NCBI GenBank assembly: GCA_026168455.1
Contig: CM047431.1
Span: 56,784,539-56,848,538, forward strand
Direction of reading: 5' to 3'
Length of the DNA: 64,000 nt
Origin: Theocolax elegans
Taxonomy: Eukaryota > Arthropoda > Insecta > Hymenoptera > Cerocephalidae
The translations under genes were made by a program, and so were the position numbers. The notes under the pieces were generated by a model that ran no database searches, was not told the DNA's origin, and saw only the letters and a program-made list of their open reading frames with translations. Of the stretch, positions 12,401-23,099 are shown piece by piece (the stretch's first letter is position 1; each line of letters opens with the position of its first letter).

Positions 12401-14410
12401 ATATTTACCTTTTAATATTTTGTCGAACTCGCGCCTATATTCGAATTTCTTGATTTAGGTGCAAAGAAACCAAATGATCATTGGTCGAAAGTTTAAATTA
12501 AAATCCGTAAATTTGCACTTATCTTGCTTCTTAAAGTGTTAGGGAAATTATTAGAAAAAAAGAAGAAATTGAAATGAACAACCGAGCTCACGGTTATTCA
12601 ACCATACGGACCAATCTGCATTTCTGATGAAACTACAGAGAGACGTGTCTGTACATTGAAGAACAAGACGTAGAGACGAAAAAATAAAAAGGCAAAAACA
12701 TCTACCTAAATTCAAAGGATCTCGGGTCAGCGCATTATGCATGAGATGAGAATATACCGATATCACATCCCCCGAGAAGGAGAAAGAAAAGGAGACCGAG
12801 AAAGAGAAAGACCACACAATGCTTCACGCGCTCCTGATCATGTTTACGTGTGTGGGTAATGAACCAGTGTGTCAGAAGAGCGTCGCGTCCACTTTGCTCA
12901 GTGACCATACTTTGGGATTCACCTACTTGATACCTCGAGCGATGAAAAAATAAATTACACAAAGAAATAGCAATTTCCTGCTAGGAATATGTACAAAAAT
13001 ATTCCCATTAAATGTTTATTTTTGCTGGTACTACCTTGTATACATAAAATATTGAAATCATTAACGTTTATTAAAATAACGTATATTCCCGTTATGATCT
13101 GTACTTATATATACACACACACACACAAACACGTTACGAAATATAGAAAGTAACCCGCCGGTAATATGAGAACGCAATTCGTATTTGAATTTTTTATTAT
13201 TATTAAAATAAATAAAATGCATTCGATAAAACCAAAAATTCGAAATATAGTGTATTAAACGCAATTAAACGTGTATTTTGTTACTTCGTTGCAATTAATT
13301 ATTGTTCCGTGGATTGCTTTACGTAAATTTATTCTATAATAAAATAAATGATTTTAAAACGAGCAGTATACAATCCTAAAAAATATGAATAAAATTATGT
13401 CTATTCGGGTCGAAACCACAGAAAAATTTAATTCTATTAATTATTTAAGTATTAGGCAACAACAACATCCGATTGTAACCTAAAAATAATTTTTTTTTCA
13501 TCATCAGCACATCAACAACATTCATATTCCTTAGACTAGTCTTGATAGTGTATCCTCTTTGTTCACGGAGTTTCTTCTCCACGTAGTATGTTTTTTTTTC
13601 GCTAGGTAGCGCTCACCCAAGATTCATTTTTCATTTTCCGGGTTATGCAGCGAGCCCGTAAATTTTCATCGCCCGGGCGCCTCGTTTTCGTGGTAAATAA
13701 AATTCCCAAGGCTCGTAATGCAACCACCTAGCAAAAGAAGAAGAACTTACGGATCCCCGCGAGAATAATCGTTCCTCATCCCCGTCATCCAGGATATCTC
13801 TCGTTGATTTTCCAAGATTTTTTTCTTAATTTTCACCTCTCGTCCTTCTAATCTTCCTCGTGAGAATTTTTTTTCGGGCTAGTCCACGGAAGATTTATTC
13901 GTTGTATAGAAAAAGGAAGATTTCGAGATAAGCTACAGGACGGATGACTATCAATTTTCCGAGTCCCTCTTTTTTTTCAAGTGAAAACACACGCGAAAAA
14001 ATTTCGTGACGCTCTACCGAGAACCTGCTTGTCGTATAGAGTACAAAGTACAATTTTCTGGCATTAAAATTGCATCAATAATTACAAATAAAAAATTGGA
14101 TGATCAAGAGATGAAGGTTGGACAAACGGAACCTAAATTCGTGTTGTATACTTTTGAAAATGGATATTCTCATCGGTCGACGTAGTTGAAAAATCCAATT
14201 GCAAACAAATGGATAAAAGTGTGGCAAGAAACGATGAAACCGAAACTAAAAATCATTTAACCATGAAACTCGTAGATATAACGGAAATCCAAATCTCCTT
14301 CCCACAGTATGGATCGAGTCAGTTCGGATAAAGCCGAAGACAAGGTTATTAAGATAAATTGCGCGGTCCAGAGGCGCTCGTGCTAATAATAAAACTCGAG
14401 CAAGCGAGCG

Positions 14411-14452
<42 letters not shown>

Positions 14453-17400
14453 AGGGAGAGAGCCTGCAGGATAGGCGATTTCTCGCTCGCGGCTTGGCAT
14501 TGTTTCATTAGCGCGCCATTGACCGAGCGTCGACGCGCCCATAAACAGCTTAGCCTGAAACGCTTGCGGCACTGATTGTCCCTCGTTCGAGGCAACCGTT
14601 AAGGGGATTCCCCACCTCCAACTAAAATCAGAGGAATTCGCTTCGAAATTTCTTCTACCCTAGCTACTGTTGGGCTTCAAATTTTTGTTTTACCAATTTA
14701 TTTCCCGACCTATAACTATTTACGCACCATTACGCGGTTTTTACACTGGCCATCATAACGAAAACATGATCTTGATGAAGTAGTGACTTCAGCCGTTTTC
14801 TCATTTTTTTTCATGTCGTATTTCTTAGTAATCTGTTAATCGGTAAACTGTATTGTGAATTCATCTTTTTATTGTATACATATTGTATTGTATGAATGCG
14901 ACGTAATGCTTTGCATTATACTATACTTCAAACAGTACCACAGAACAAATTCTTCTTGGAAAAGTAACTTGAATTTTGAATTATTTCACATAATCTAATG
15001 ATAATTTTATGATAATATTTGTAAGAACAATATTATAAAAAGACGACTGAATTATAAGTTATTTTCTTTTTTTTAGGGCGGGGCGGGGGAGGGAAGGGTG
15101 TCATAGTTTTACCTAGTTGTAAATAGATGATGAAAATAAAAATGTTCATATTTATTTTGTTGTATTTTGATATATCATGAAACATACCCCTAATTATTTT
15201 TGTTATAATATATGTTAATTTTGTACCAAGAAACGAGAAGAAAAGTTGATATTTTCCGTCTGAGACCAGGATAGTGACTACAGTGTCCCAGCGATACCGC
15301 TATCTTATTCGGTATTAAAATTCTAACACTTAATGGGGTACCATAGTCAATATTTATCCTCCAGTACCTTATCGACAAACGCGATAATTGAAAATAAATC
15401 TGTAAATCAAACAGTAGGTGATAAAATAAGAGAAAAGGAAGAAGCGGTTTCATTCATCAATAATCTAACTGTAAGCTGGAAACTAAAAAATTTTAAACTA
15501 AAAAATTGTTGCACTTTCAAGAAAAGTCTTAGTAAAAGTGTAAACCTAACCTCAAGGGTATGCAGAGAGTAGACATTTGATGGTTCTCGAAAACAGAATA
15601 CTGTCAATATATTTACAATGCATAGATGCCTCTTCTCTTATTTTGTCACCTACTGTTTTATATTTTAAATAATTAATCAACAAAAATTGAGTATGAGATC
15701 CCTTATACATAAAAATCTTCCATAAATGCTGAAGGTTACGTATATTACTAAAATGGACAAAATGTCCGGTTTCAAATTATTTTCAAAATGTAGCTGTACC
15801 AGTAGTTATACCTATGTCCTCGTATTTGTAAGTATTTGTCAATTCATGTCTACCCTTGAGACCGTCGCAACATATGTATGGATTTTTACGCAAAAGCTTA
15901 TAACATATTGATGTCAAAAAAAAGCGGAGATATCTATACCTTGGTGGAAATATAGATTTTAAAACTAGATAATAATATAAATGATTAATGATACCGACGC
16001 GGTGGCGGAGTGGCGGAGACGCACCTCGGCCGGTCACGGAAGTTAAGCAGTATTGAGCGCGGTACCCAAGTGGATGGGGGTGACGTTCTCGGTCGCTTGG
16101 CTTTCGTGGCGGGTTAGGTGTTTTTTCACATTTCACAACGTGAGCGGGAGGTGTGAAACATTCGGTTTCGGTGTCAAGGGCTACGCAATGTGACTTTGAC
16201 ACCCAAAAAGAATGTTTCGATTACACCGGCCATCTCGGATGAGGTTTTCCCTGCTTCACAGGTTTCCCTCATCCACGGGCATAACCCCGGGCGAATGCGA
16301 GATGGTGGGTTTTTTAAGGGAGGGATAAAGCACCCACACATAGGTGGTAGGTGGACACCGTTAAAGTCCCCCAGGGGATAAACGGTAGGGAGTGCCAGGA
16401 AAAAAGAGGGCACAAAATCAAGAATAAAAAAAAATATAAATGATTAATGAATCGCTCGTAATAAAATTCTTTTTGAATAATTTTCTTAGGACTTAATAGA
16501 AAGATCATAACCTTCAAAAATTCACATTATCTTTTCAACTTCCAAAGGATAGTGAACCTATGGATTCTTTCTATAGATATATATTGATATAAAAATATTA
16601 ATGTCATTGAGTAATCGTTGGACAGACTTGACAAATGATAAAAATGTTGAGTAGTAACAATTTACTACAAGTTTTCGAAAATTTAACAGATATCTAATAA
16701 GTTGTTCTTACAAGACTCAATTTAGTTCCTAGATTACTCAATAATACAATAATTTTCACTAGAATTTTTATTCTTCGTGTATTACTTATTAAATGGAATA
16801 CGATTTGCACTCCGATAGAACTTAATTAAGAACATTTTGAATTTAAAGTTCAACATTTACTGTCACTTTATCAGTAGATGCTCAGTTAAATTAATTAGTT
16901 GAAAATTAACATAAGCAAATCGTATATTAATTATAATTAATTATCATATATGTACATATTGGGAAAAGATAATGCAAACATAATTATAATCATGAAAATA
17001 TGATAAAAAAAATTTATTTACATAATATATTTAATCTCAACGTATTAATTTAATTAATTTATTTCCATTGATACTATTAATAATAATGAATATAATTTAT
17101 ATTTCCACTGATATATTATATCACTTTATTCCGATGTAAGTTAATTTGAAATTTAAAAATACATGCTCATCGATATATACGTTTTATTTAACATCAAATA
17201 AATTATTATTATTTTCAGACGAGGAGAAAAATTTCACTCGAATCGTCGGTGGTCGTTACGCATCGATAAAGGAAGTGCCGTATCAAGTAAGACATTTAAT
17301 TAATTATTCGAATTACGGCTAAAATAATTTTTTATAACAATATGTTAATATTTCAGGCGCAAATTATTGATTCGGATGATACCATTTGCGGAGCTACGAT

Positions 17401-19101
17401 CATTTCGGAATATTGGTTAGTTTCGGCTGCTCACTGTTTCGTAGGAAGGTAAATAATTCATTACGATTCTACGATTACCTCGTTATAATTTCCGGTTAAT
17501 ATTATAAAGTACATAAATTAGTTTAAAACAATATAATTTAACGTGCAATTTTTTTACTTTGTGTACAGCTATATATACAAATGGTTTTAAATTTACGAAT
17601 CAAACAATCGGTACATTGTCTCGGGCATTTTAAAACGCGGTTAATAATTTGTCCGATTAACTCAATAAAATTTAACGTATTATTATTATATTATTTTTAC
17701 TTTAATCTACCGTAACGTCGACATTATGTATAATTCTTTGAGTACGTATTTATGATCAAAAAATCCTTTGATCATAAATTTATATTTAAGCGTAATTATC
17801 GACCGAGAAAAAGTGCATTATCACATAAATATTAATAATCTTTTTCACGAATAAATTTTCAGCGATGTCAGGTCTTTATCCGTCGCCACAGGTGCATCAT
17901 TTAGTTTTTCTGGTGAAAAGCATCAAATCGAGAAATGTATTGTTCATCCGAGTTATACGTGGCACAATCACAATGACAATGATATATCGTTAATAAAGGT
18001 ATATATATATATATAATTGATAATATAAATGTGATAAGCTTTCAAATTATATATAGCGTAATTAACGTATTCATTTCAAGGTGAAAACTCCGATCAAATT
18101 TAAGGATAATCAACGACCTATATTATTGGCTAGTTCAACACCAAAAAACGGAGATGTCATGAAAGTGTCTGGGTACGGATGGGAGAGTGTAAGTAATTAT
18201 AATTATTGAACACGAACGCATCGTGTATATTAAAGTGATAATCACACTATTTGAAAGTGTCAAATCCATTGTATAGGGAGTGAAATTTCTTTTAAAAAGT
18301 ATCAATATGCTTAGATCAAAATTGTAGAGACAGCATTGCCAAAAAATCTGAAGTAAAACACGTCAATTCGTCTAGAAAAAAATTACTATCCAGCATAATA
18401 AAAATTGTCAATCTGATTTTCAATTTTTATGAAAAAATTCGAGCCACATAATATTATCTTTGCATACGCCAACATTGTACCAAGAATAATCGAGTAATTT
18501 TTATTCACTTTTTCTCTTCGGATATAGCTGCATCAAATGAAAGAATTTAATTACGATAATTAGATCTAAATAATAAAATCCATAATTTACAATTACTCTT
18601 AGTATCGGAAAGTATTGACTATGTAATTTAAAAGCTGACTCGTAATATTCACAATTATTCTCCTGGTAAGAAATAATAAAGTACCCGATCGTAATGAGGA
18701 TTGACAATACGAACAACGAAAAAATGAAGAATATATAATATAATATAAAGAGAAGATGTTGAAGTGAGTGTAACCTGTAATCTTGGTATCAACAGCTGCG
18801 TAAAAAACGAGGAACGAAACGACATCTGAAAGCAGCGCTACTGGTAGTGGTGGATCACAACACCTGCACGAAACGGTACGAGGAAATATTCACTACGATC
18901 ACGCAAAACTCGTTTTGTGCGGGTGTCAACAACACTGGCAGCTGCACTGCGGACTCGGGCGGTCCTGGCGTCATCCGTGGCAGACTCGCTGGCATCGTGT
19001 CCGCGGGCTACGAATGCAACACCTCCTACTATCCCGGTATCTACACCGATGTCCACCTCTATCGCAAATGGATTTCCGAACATACCGGCTTGAAAATATG
19101 A
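6418..19101 (+). CDS. Secreted chymotrypsin-like (S1) serine protease, six exons
   Basis: Coding exons are 6418-6490, 17219-17286, 17357-17448, 17863-17998, 18081-18188 and 18796-19101, all with GT/AG introns and matching phases, giving 260 residues. Residues 1 to about 23 form a hydrophobic signal peptide. A short propeptide ends ...NFTR, and IVGG begins at residue 33, so the zymogen is activated by cleavage after Arg. The triad is His73 (SAAHC), Asp118 (NDISLIK) and Ser213 (CTADSGGP). Cysteines fit the 42-58, 168-182 and 191-220 disulfides; Cys103 has no evident partner. By chymotrypsin numbering residue 189 is Gly, which argues for a chymotrypsin/elastase-type rather than trypsin-type pocket, and residue 193 is Ala instead of the usual Gly. 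N-glycosylation sequons occur at Asn29, Asn205 and Asn234. The substrate is unknown; digestive, venom or immune roles are all possible. The least certain part is the link to exon 1 across 10.7 kb. Confidence 0.8.
9419..10052. mobile_element. Nested MITE with CCCATTA ends and about 100-bp inverted repeats
   Basis: The left end (CCCATTACTGGCGAGGCGAA) and the reverse complement of the right end (CCCATTATCAGCGAAGCGGA) match, and the similarity continues for about 100 bp through a GGCTTTGCAAAGCTA-like block. An inner inverted pair, CCTACTGAT, is seen near 9572 and 9905. The left flank is TTAA and the right flank TCAT, so a TTAA target duplication may have decayed, or the TIR may be ACCCATTA with another target. 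No transposase is present. It sits inside the older MITE at 9081-10076. Confidence 0.6.
9602..9632. repeat. (TA)n microsatellite within the nested MITE
   Basis: A TATATATGTATATATA tract of about 31 bp. Confidence 0.9.
14404..14459. repeat. (GCGA)n/(GA)n/(GGGA)n compound purine repeat
   Basis: Successive GCGA, GA and GGGA tracts in intron 1, purine on the + strand. They explain the Ser-Leu repeat frames read on the - strand. Confidence 0.9.
15076..15098 (+). other. G-quadruplex motif in intron 1
   Basis: Five G-runs of three or more (GGGCGGGGCGGGGGAGGGAAGGG region) separated by one or two bases, in an otherwise AT-rich intron and on the sense strand of the protease gene. Confidence 0.6.
15330..15706. 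mobile_element. TTAA-flanked fold-back MITE, copy 2 (uninterrupted)
   Basis: The ends are inverted: TGGGGTACCATAGTCAAT on the left, and ATTGAGTATGAGATCCC on the right. A second inner inverted pair is AAACAGTAGGTGA (about 15408) and TCACCTACTGTTT (about 15645). The flanks are TTAA (15330-15333) and TTAT (15703-15706). It shares its ends, a CTAACCTCAA centre and a CTCTTCTCTTATTTT block with copy 1 at 9.1-10.1 kb and gives the empty site for the element nested there. Confidence 0.6.
15974..15991 (+). repeat. Left target-site duplication of the SINE
   Basis: The 18-bp sequence AATATAAATGATTAATGA is repeated perfectly at 16433-16450. Confidence 0.9.
15992..16432 (+). mobile_element. 5S-rRNA-derived SINE, full length
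   Basis: The 5' part (about 16030-16080) resembles the middle and 3' part of animal 5S rRNA: GGTCACGGAAGTTAAGCAG, then GAGCGCGGTA, then GTGGATGGGGGTGAC. These cover the A-box, intermediate element and C-box of the type 1 pol III promoter, so the element probably carries its own promoter. About 330 bp of unrelated body follow, ending in an A-rich tail (AAGAATAAAAAAAA). A perfect 18-bp target duplication flanks it, which implies LINE-mediated insertion not long ago. It lies in sense orientation in intron 1. It could instead be a 5S pseudogene carried by another element, but the tail and duplication favour a SINE3-type element. Confidence 0.8.
16433..16450 (+). repeat. Right target-site duplication of the SINE
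   Basis: Perfect 18-bp repeat of 15974-15991, directly after the A-rich tail. Confidence 0.9.
17219..17286 (+). CDS. Protease exon 2 (propeptide and activation site)
   Basis: Encodes YEEKNFTR then IVGGRYASIKEVPYQ. The R|IVGG junction is the zymogen cleavage site of S1 proteases. Donor GTAAGA. Confidence 0.88.
17357..17448 (+). CDS. Protease exon 3 (catalytic histidine)
   Basis: Encodes residues 48-77 with ICGATIISEYWLVSAAHCFVG, which contains the Cys42-Cys58 pair and catalytic His73. Preceded by TTTCAG, followed by GTAAAT. Confidence 0.93.
17863..17998 (+). CDS. Protease exon 4 (catalytic aspartate)
   Basis: Encodes residues 78-123, ending NDNDISLIK with catalytic Asp118. Cys103 in EKCIVHPSY replaces the usual hydrophobic residue and appears unpaired. 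Acceptor TTTTCAG, donor GTATAT, followed by a short (TA)n tract. Confidence 0.93.
18081..18188 (+). CDS. Protease exon 5
   Basis: Encodes residues 124-159, ending VSGYGWES, the counterpart of the family's VxGWG segment. The acceptor ends CAAG rather than CAG or TAG, which is less common but allowed. Strong GTAAGT donor. Confidence 0.88.
18796..19101 (+). CDS. Protease exon 6 (catalytic serine, terminal exon)
   Basis: Encodes residues 160-260. It contains SFCAGVNNTGSCTADSGGPG with catalytic Ser213, the AGIVSAGYEC segment that lines the pocket, and PGIYTDVHLYRKWI of the C-terminal helix. Acceptor ATCAACAG, stop TGA 19099-19101. Its third codon positions are mostly G or C, unlike exons 1-5. It is the copy that keeps the reading frame; the downstream duplicate does not. 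Confidence 0.92.
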   Translation: MRKKRGTKRHLKAALLVVVDHNTCTKRYEEIFTTITQNSFCAGVNNTGSCTADSGGPGVIRGRLAGIVSAGYECNTSYYPGIYTDVHLYRKWISEHTGLKI

Positions 19102-19475
19102 TTCACTATAATATTATCTTTATAGATTAATTCATCTATATATAGATTATCTTATTTAACTAATCATTATTTTATGAAAACGCTATTATTTTCTTAGTAT
19201 TTTCATTGCAAATGCTAATGTTACGTTGTGTAGAAAACTCTTCATTATAACCTATTATCAATTGTAACCATCGTGTAATTACACTATCCAATACCTATTG
19301 AACCTCATATATTTGTAAAATTATAAATTTAATTATTTCATACGATCCCTAGTAGAAATTGAAGTTCTTAAAAAATTTCTACTAATTAATGATACGTAGT
19401 AGTAATGAAAAAATGAAAAACCTTCGAACTCGTTTTTGTACGAAAAGGTAGGTACGTCCCTCTGACATATAGATT

Positions 19476-19506
19476 AATAAAATTTATGTAAACAAACAAA
19501 AATAAA
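19476..19506 (+). terminator. Candidate polyadenylation signals
   Basis: AATAAA occurs at 19476-19481 and again at 19501-19506, about 375-405 nt after the stop codon. The same signals recur in the duplicated unit near 22013. Confidence 0.45.
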
Positions 19507-20537
19507 ATAAAGCATTTGATAAGAAAAAGATAGCCACTTTTATTACATTTGTAAAATATCACGTATAATTGGCATAATACGTCAAAGTGTCATTTTATGA
19601 AAATGAACGTGACCTAAAATATGCCTAGAGGGCCGTTGGTTCTCGAGTTAGTCGATTCGTCAGTATATGCTTTATTTAATCGTATCTACTTTTAAACTTA
19701 AGTAACATGTACCTATTCACATTTTTGATCAGAACTTCGCGATGATTTTTCCTATGAATAACTTATCTACGGTAATTTTTCCTGCTCGTTAACTGCTTGA
19801 TAAAAAAAGTTTAAATCTTCTAATTTAAGAAATGCTCTAAAGAATATAAGAAAAATCGTTTTGCCACTTGATGAAAATCAGTTAATATTATTAGCAAATT
19901 TATACTTTTTGCCAATTTATCACACCTATATACGAAATGTTAAATCTTTTTGATTTCTACCAAGTATATGTGCAATAAGAAACTTAAAATTGTTAAATAA
20001 AAATGATAATACAAAAATATATGTTTATTTAAATAATTATCGATTGTAATCTCGATATAGAGCTTTGGTAAAAGTAGATTATTAATGAAAATATAAGTGA
20101 AACAGCTCATTTGTAAAAGAGAAATTGTTATATTTGCATTGTGCCATTTATGAAAATTTAATTAAATACAACAACAATATCACTCTCTGTTTATTTTAAT
20201 AATACAATTATATGTAAACAATCTTCCGGAACAAGGTTTCTTCAACGGATTCATAAATTCAATATGGCAACAATTAAGTTATATAATATTTTTCAATTAT
20301 TGGAATAAACAAACTAAACAAAAGCCTCAAGCTAGTAATTACAACGTTTTTAGCGGAAACTCCAAGCTAAACCGAATAACAAGGTCAAAGTGGCCTGCGA
20401 TCTCGAAGAGAACCCTCCATTAAACGAAGGAGCATCACCCTCGTAACAAGGAAATTTGAAATGCAAACGTCCTGAGAATATCTCGGTGCATACTTGAGTC
20501 TTCCCTTACGGACCGATAAGCTCAAAGTCCACCCTCT

Positions 20538-20557
20538 CACTCTCTCTCTCTCTCTCT
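20538..20557. repeat. (CT)n microsatellite in unit 1
   Basis: About 10 CT units; the same locus in unit 2 (23078-23099) is slightly longer. Confidence 0.85.
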
Positions 20558-21332
20558 TTATATTGATATGCGGAGGTAGTTGGCACTCATGCATTAAGCG
20601 TGTATATGTTGTTTTTATATTATGTATTTCTACTGTTTTTGCCTTACGGTGGTTTTTCCTCCTAGGCATAATAAATGCTTTCAAATAAAAAAAAATCTCT
20701 TTCCATTTGGAGACGTTGAATCCCACCTTGTTTTTTATACCTCAATGATTCACAAAGGATGCGAAAATCCTTTACGGAGGTGAGTTTGCAGCTCAGAACA
20801 AATATTGTCATGCGAAACCACAGTTATATACACACGAATGTATAGTTTCCCGATTTGCCTTGTGTTACCGGGCGTAAAATACAGTTGACCTTCTTGTCTA
20901 GACATAGTTGAGTATCACACGACCCGGTGACAGTCCATTTTCAGCGTCTCTGTAATATCGCCTCTTTGTTCCTATTATCTCAGCCACTAATTTCCTAGTT
21001 ATCCACACAAAACTCCAAGGACACGCATGAAATAAGTTTATTCGTAAAGATCATTCTGTCTGGCGTTAAACATCCGACCCGTACCGTTGACAACATCTCT
21101 AAATATCACGTGATGAAAATTATATTACAATTACTCTTAGTATCGGAAAGTATTGACTATGTAATTTAAAAGCTGACTCGTAATATTCACAATTATTCTT
21201 CTGGTAAGAAATAATAAAGTACCCGATCGTAATGAGGATTGACAATACGAACAACGAAAAATGAAGAATATATAATATAATATAAAGAGAAGATGTTGAA
21301 GTGAGTGTAACCTGTAATCTTGGTATCAACAG

Positions 21333-21639
21333 CTGCGTAAAAAACGAGGAACGAAACGACATCTGAAAGCAGCGCTACTGGTAGTGGTGGATCAGCAACA
21401 CCTGCACGAAACGGTACGAGGAAATATTCACTACGATCACGCAAAACTCGTTTTGTGCGGGTGTCAACAACACTGGCAGCTGCACTGCGGACTCGGGCGG
21501 TCCTGGCGTCATCCGTGGCAGACTCGCTGGCATCGTGTCCGCGGGCTACGAATGCAACACCTCCTACTATCCCGGTATCTACACCGATGTCCACCTCTAT
21601 CGCAAATGGATTTCCGAACATACCGGCTTGAAAATATGA
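21333..21639 (+). pseudogene. Duplicated protease exon 6 with +1 frameshift
   Basis: Its acceptor (ATCAACAG) and sequence match exon 6, with no difference that I could find except one extra G at about 21395 (GATCAGCAACACC against GATCACAACACC). The shift changes the frame after VVVD, so the Cys182-loop, the serine motif and the C-terminal helix are lost and the frame runs on to a stop near 21668. If the exon were ever spliced in place of exon 6, the product would be inactive. No upstream exons accompany it. The insertion should be confirmed, because it may be a sequencing error. Confidence 0.8.
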
Positions 21640-23077
21640 TTCACTATAATATTATCTTTACAGATTAATTCATCTATATATAGATTATTTTATTTAACTA
21701 ATCATTATTTTATGAAAACGCTATTATTTTCTTAGTATTTTCATTGCAAATGCTAATGTTACGTTGTGTAGAAAACTCTTCATTATAACCTATTATCAAT
21801 TGTAACCATCGTGTAATTACACTATCCAATACCTATTGAACCTCATATATTTGTAAAATTATAAATTTAATTATTTCATACGATCCCTAGTAGAAATTGA
21901 AGTTCTTAAAAAATTTCTACTAATTAATGATACGTAGTAGTAATGAAAAAATGAAAAACCTTCGAACTCGTTTTTGTACGAAAAGGTAGGTACGTCCCTC
22001 CGACATATAGATTAATAAAATTTATGTAAACAAACAAAATAAAATAAAGCATTTGATAAGAAAAAGATAGCCACTTTTATTACATTTGTAAAATATCACG
22101 TATAATTGGCATAATACGTCAAAGTGTCATTTTATGAAAATGAACTGTGACCTAAAATATGCCTAGAGGGCCGTTGGTTCTCGAGTTAGTCGATTCGTCA
22201 GTATATGCTTTATTTAATCGTATCTACTTTTAAACTTAAGTAACATGTACCTATTCACATTTTTTATCAGAACTTCGCGATGATTTTTTCCTATGAATAA
22301 CTTATCTACGGTAATTTTTCCTGCTCGTTAACTTGCTTGATAAAAAAAGTTTAAATCTTCTAACTTAAGAAATGCTCTAAAAATATAAGAAAAATCGTTT
22401 TGCCACTTGCATGAAAATCAGTTAATATTATTAGCAAATTTATACTTTTTGCCAATTTATCACACCTATATACGAAATGTTAAATCTTTTTGATTTCTAC
22501 CAAGTATATGTGCAATAAGAAACTTAAAATTGTTAAATAAAAATGATAATACAAAATATATGTTTATTTAAATAATTATCGATTGTAATCTCGATATAGA
22601 GCTTTGGTAAAAGTAGATTATTAATGAAAATATAAGTGAAACAGCTCATTTGTAAAAGAGAAATTGTTATATTTGTGCATTGTGCCATTTATGAAAATTT
22701 AATTAAATACAACAACAATATCACTCTCTGTTTATTTTAATAATACAATTATATGTAAACAATCTTCCGGAACAAGGTTTCTTCAACGGATTCATAAATT
22801 CAATATGTCAAGAATTAAGTTATATAATATTTTTCAATTATTGGAATAAACAAACTAAACAAAAGCCTCAAGCTAGTAATTACGTTTTTAGCGGAAACTC
22901 CAAGCTAAACCGAATAACAAGGTCAAAGTGGCCTGCGATCTCGAAGAGAACCCTCCATTAAACGAAGGAGCATCACCCTCGTAACAAGGAAATTTGAAAT
23001 GCAAACGTCCTGAGAATATCTCGGTGCATACTTGAGTCTTCCCTTACGGACCGATAAGCTCAAAGTCCACCCTCTCA

Positions 23078-23099
23078 CTCTCTCTCTCTCTCTCTCTCT
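23078..23099. repeat. (CT)n microsatellite in unit 2
   Basis: Counterpart of 20538-20557, with about one more CT unit. Confidence 0.85.

Larger units (their letters stand above)
6491..17218 (+). other. Intron 1 of the protease gene, 10.7 kb
   Basis: Donor GTGAGT, acceptor TTATTTTCAG. The other introns of this gene are 70 to 607 nt, so this one is far larger. It contains the transposon copies at 9.08-10.08 kb and 15.33-15.70 kb, the SINE at 15.99-16.43 kb, a (TA)n tract, a (GA)n tract and a G-quadruplex motif. I see no second gene inside it, although an unrelated small gene without a long frame could be missed. Confidence 0.55.
18587..21122 (+). repeat. 2.5-kb tandem duplication, unit 1
   Basis: Runs from within intron 5 (ACAATTACTCTTAGTATCGG) through exon 6 and the 3' UTR into downstream flank. 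Unit 2 follows directly at an offset of about 2,537 bp. The units differ at roughly 25 places that I noticed, mostly one-base indels plus a change in CT-repeat length, so they are about 99% identical. Confidence 0.9.

Noticed and set aside
16030..16110. Functional 5S rRNA gene
   Set aside because: The 5' third of 5S is missing or unrecognisable, the rest is diverged, and target duplications plus an A-tail show a retroposed element.
16174..16413. Overlapping frames of 60-140 codons around 15.8-16.5 kb
   Set aside because: They run through the 5S-derived SINE and are explained by its GC-richer body.
18385..18440. Similarity of CTATCCAGCATAATAAAAATTG to 26769-26815
   Set aside because: About 45 bp of loose AT-rich similarity; too short to call a repeat family without a genome search.
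18838..19083. Open - strand frame of 81 codons across protease exon 6 (and a 142-codon version over the duplicate at 21193-21621)
   Set aside because: It is the antisense of a GC-rich coding exon; no domain, and the sense strand carries a clear S1 protease.
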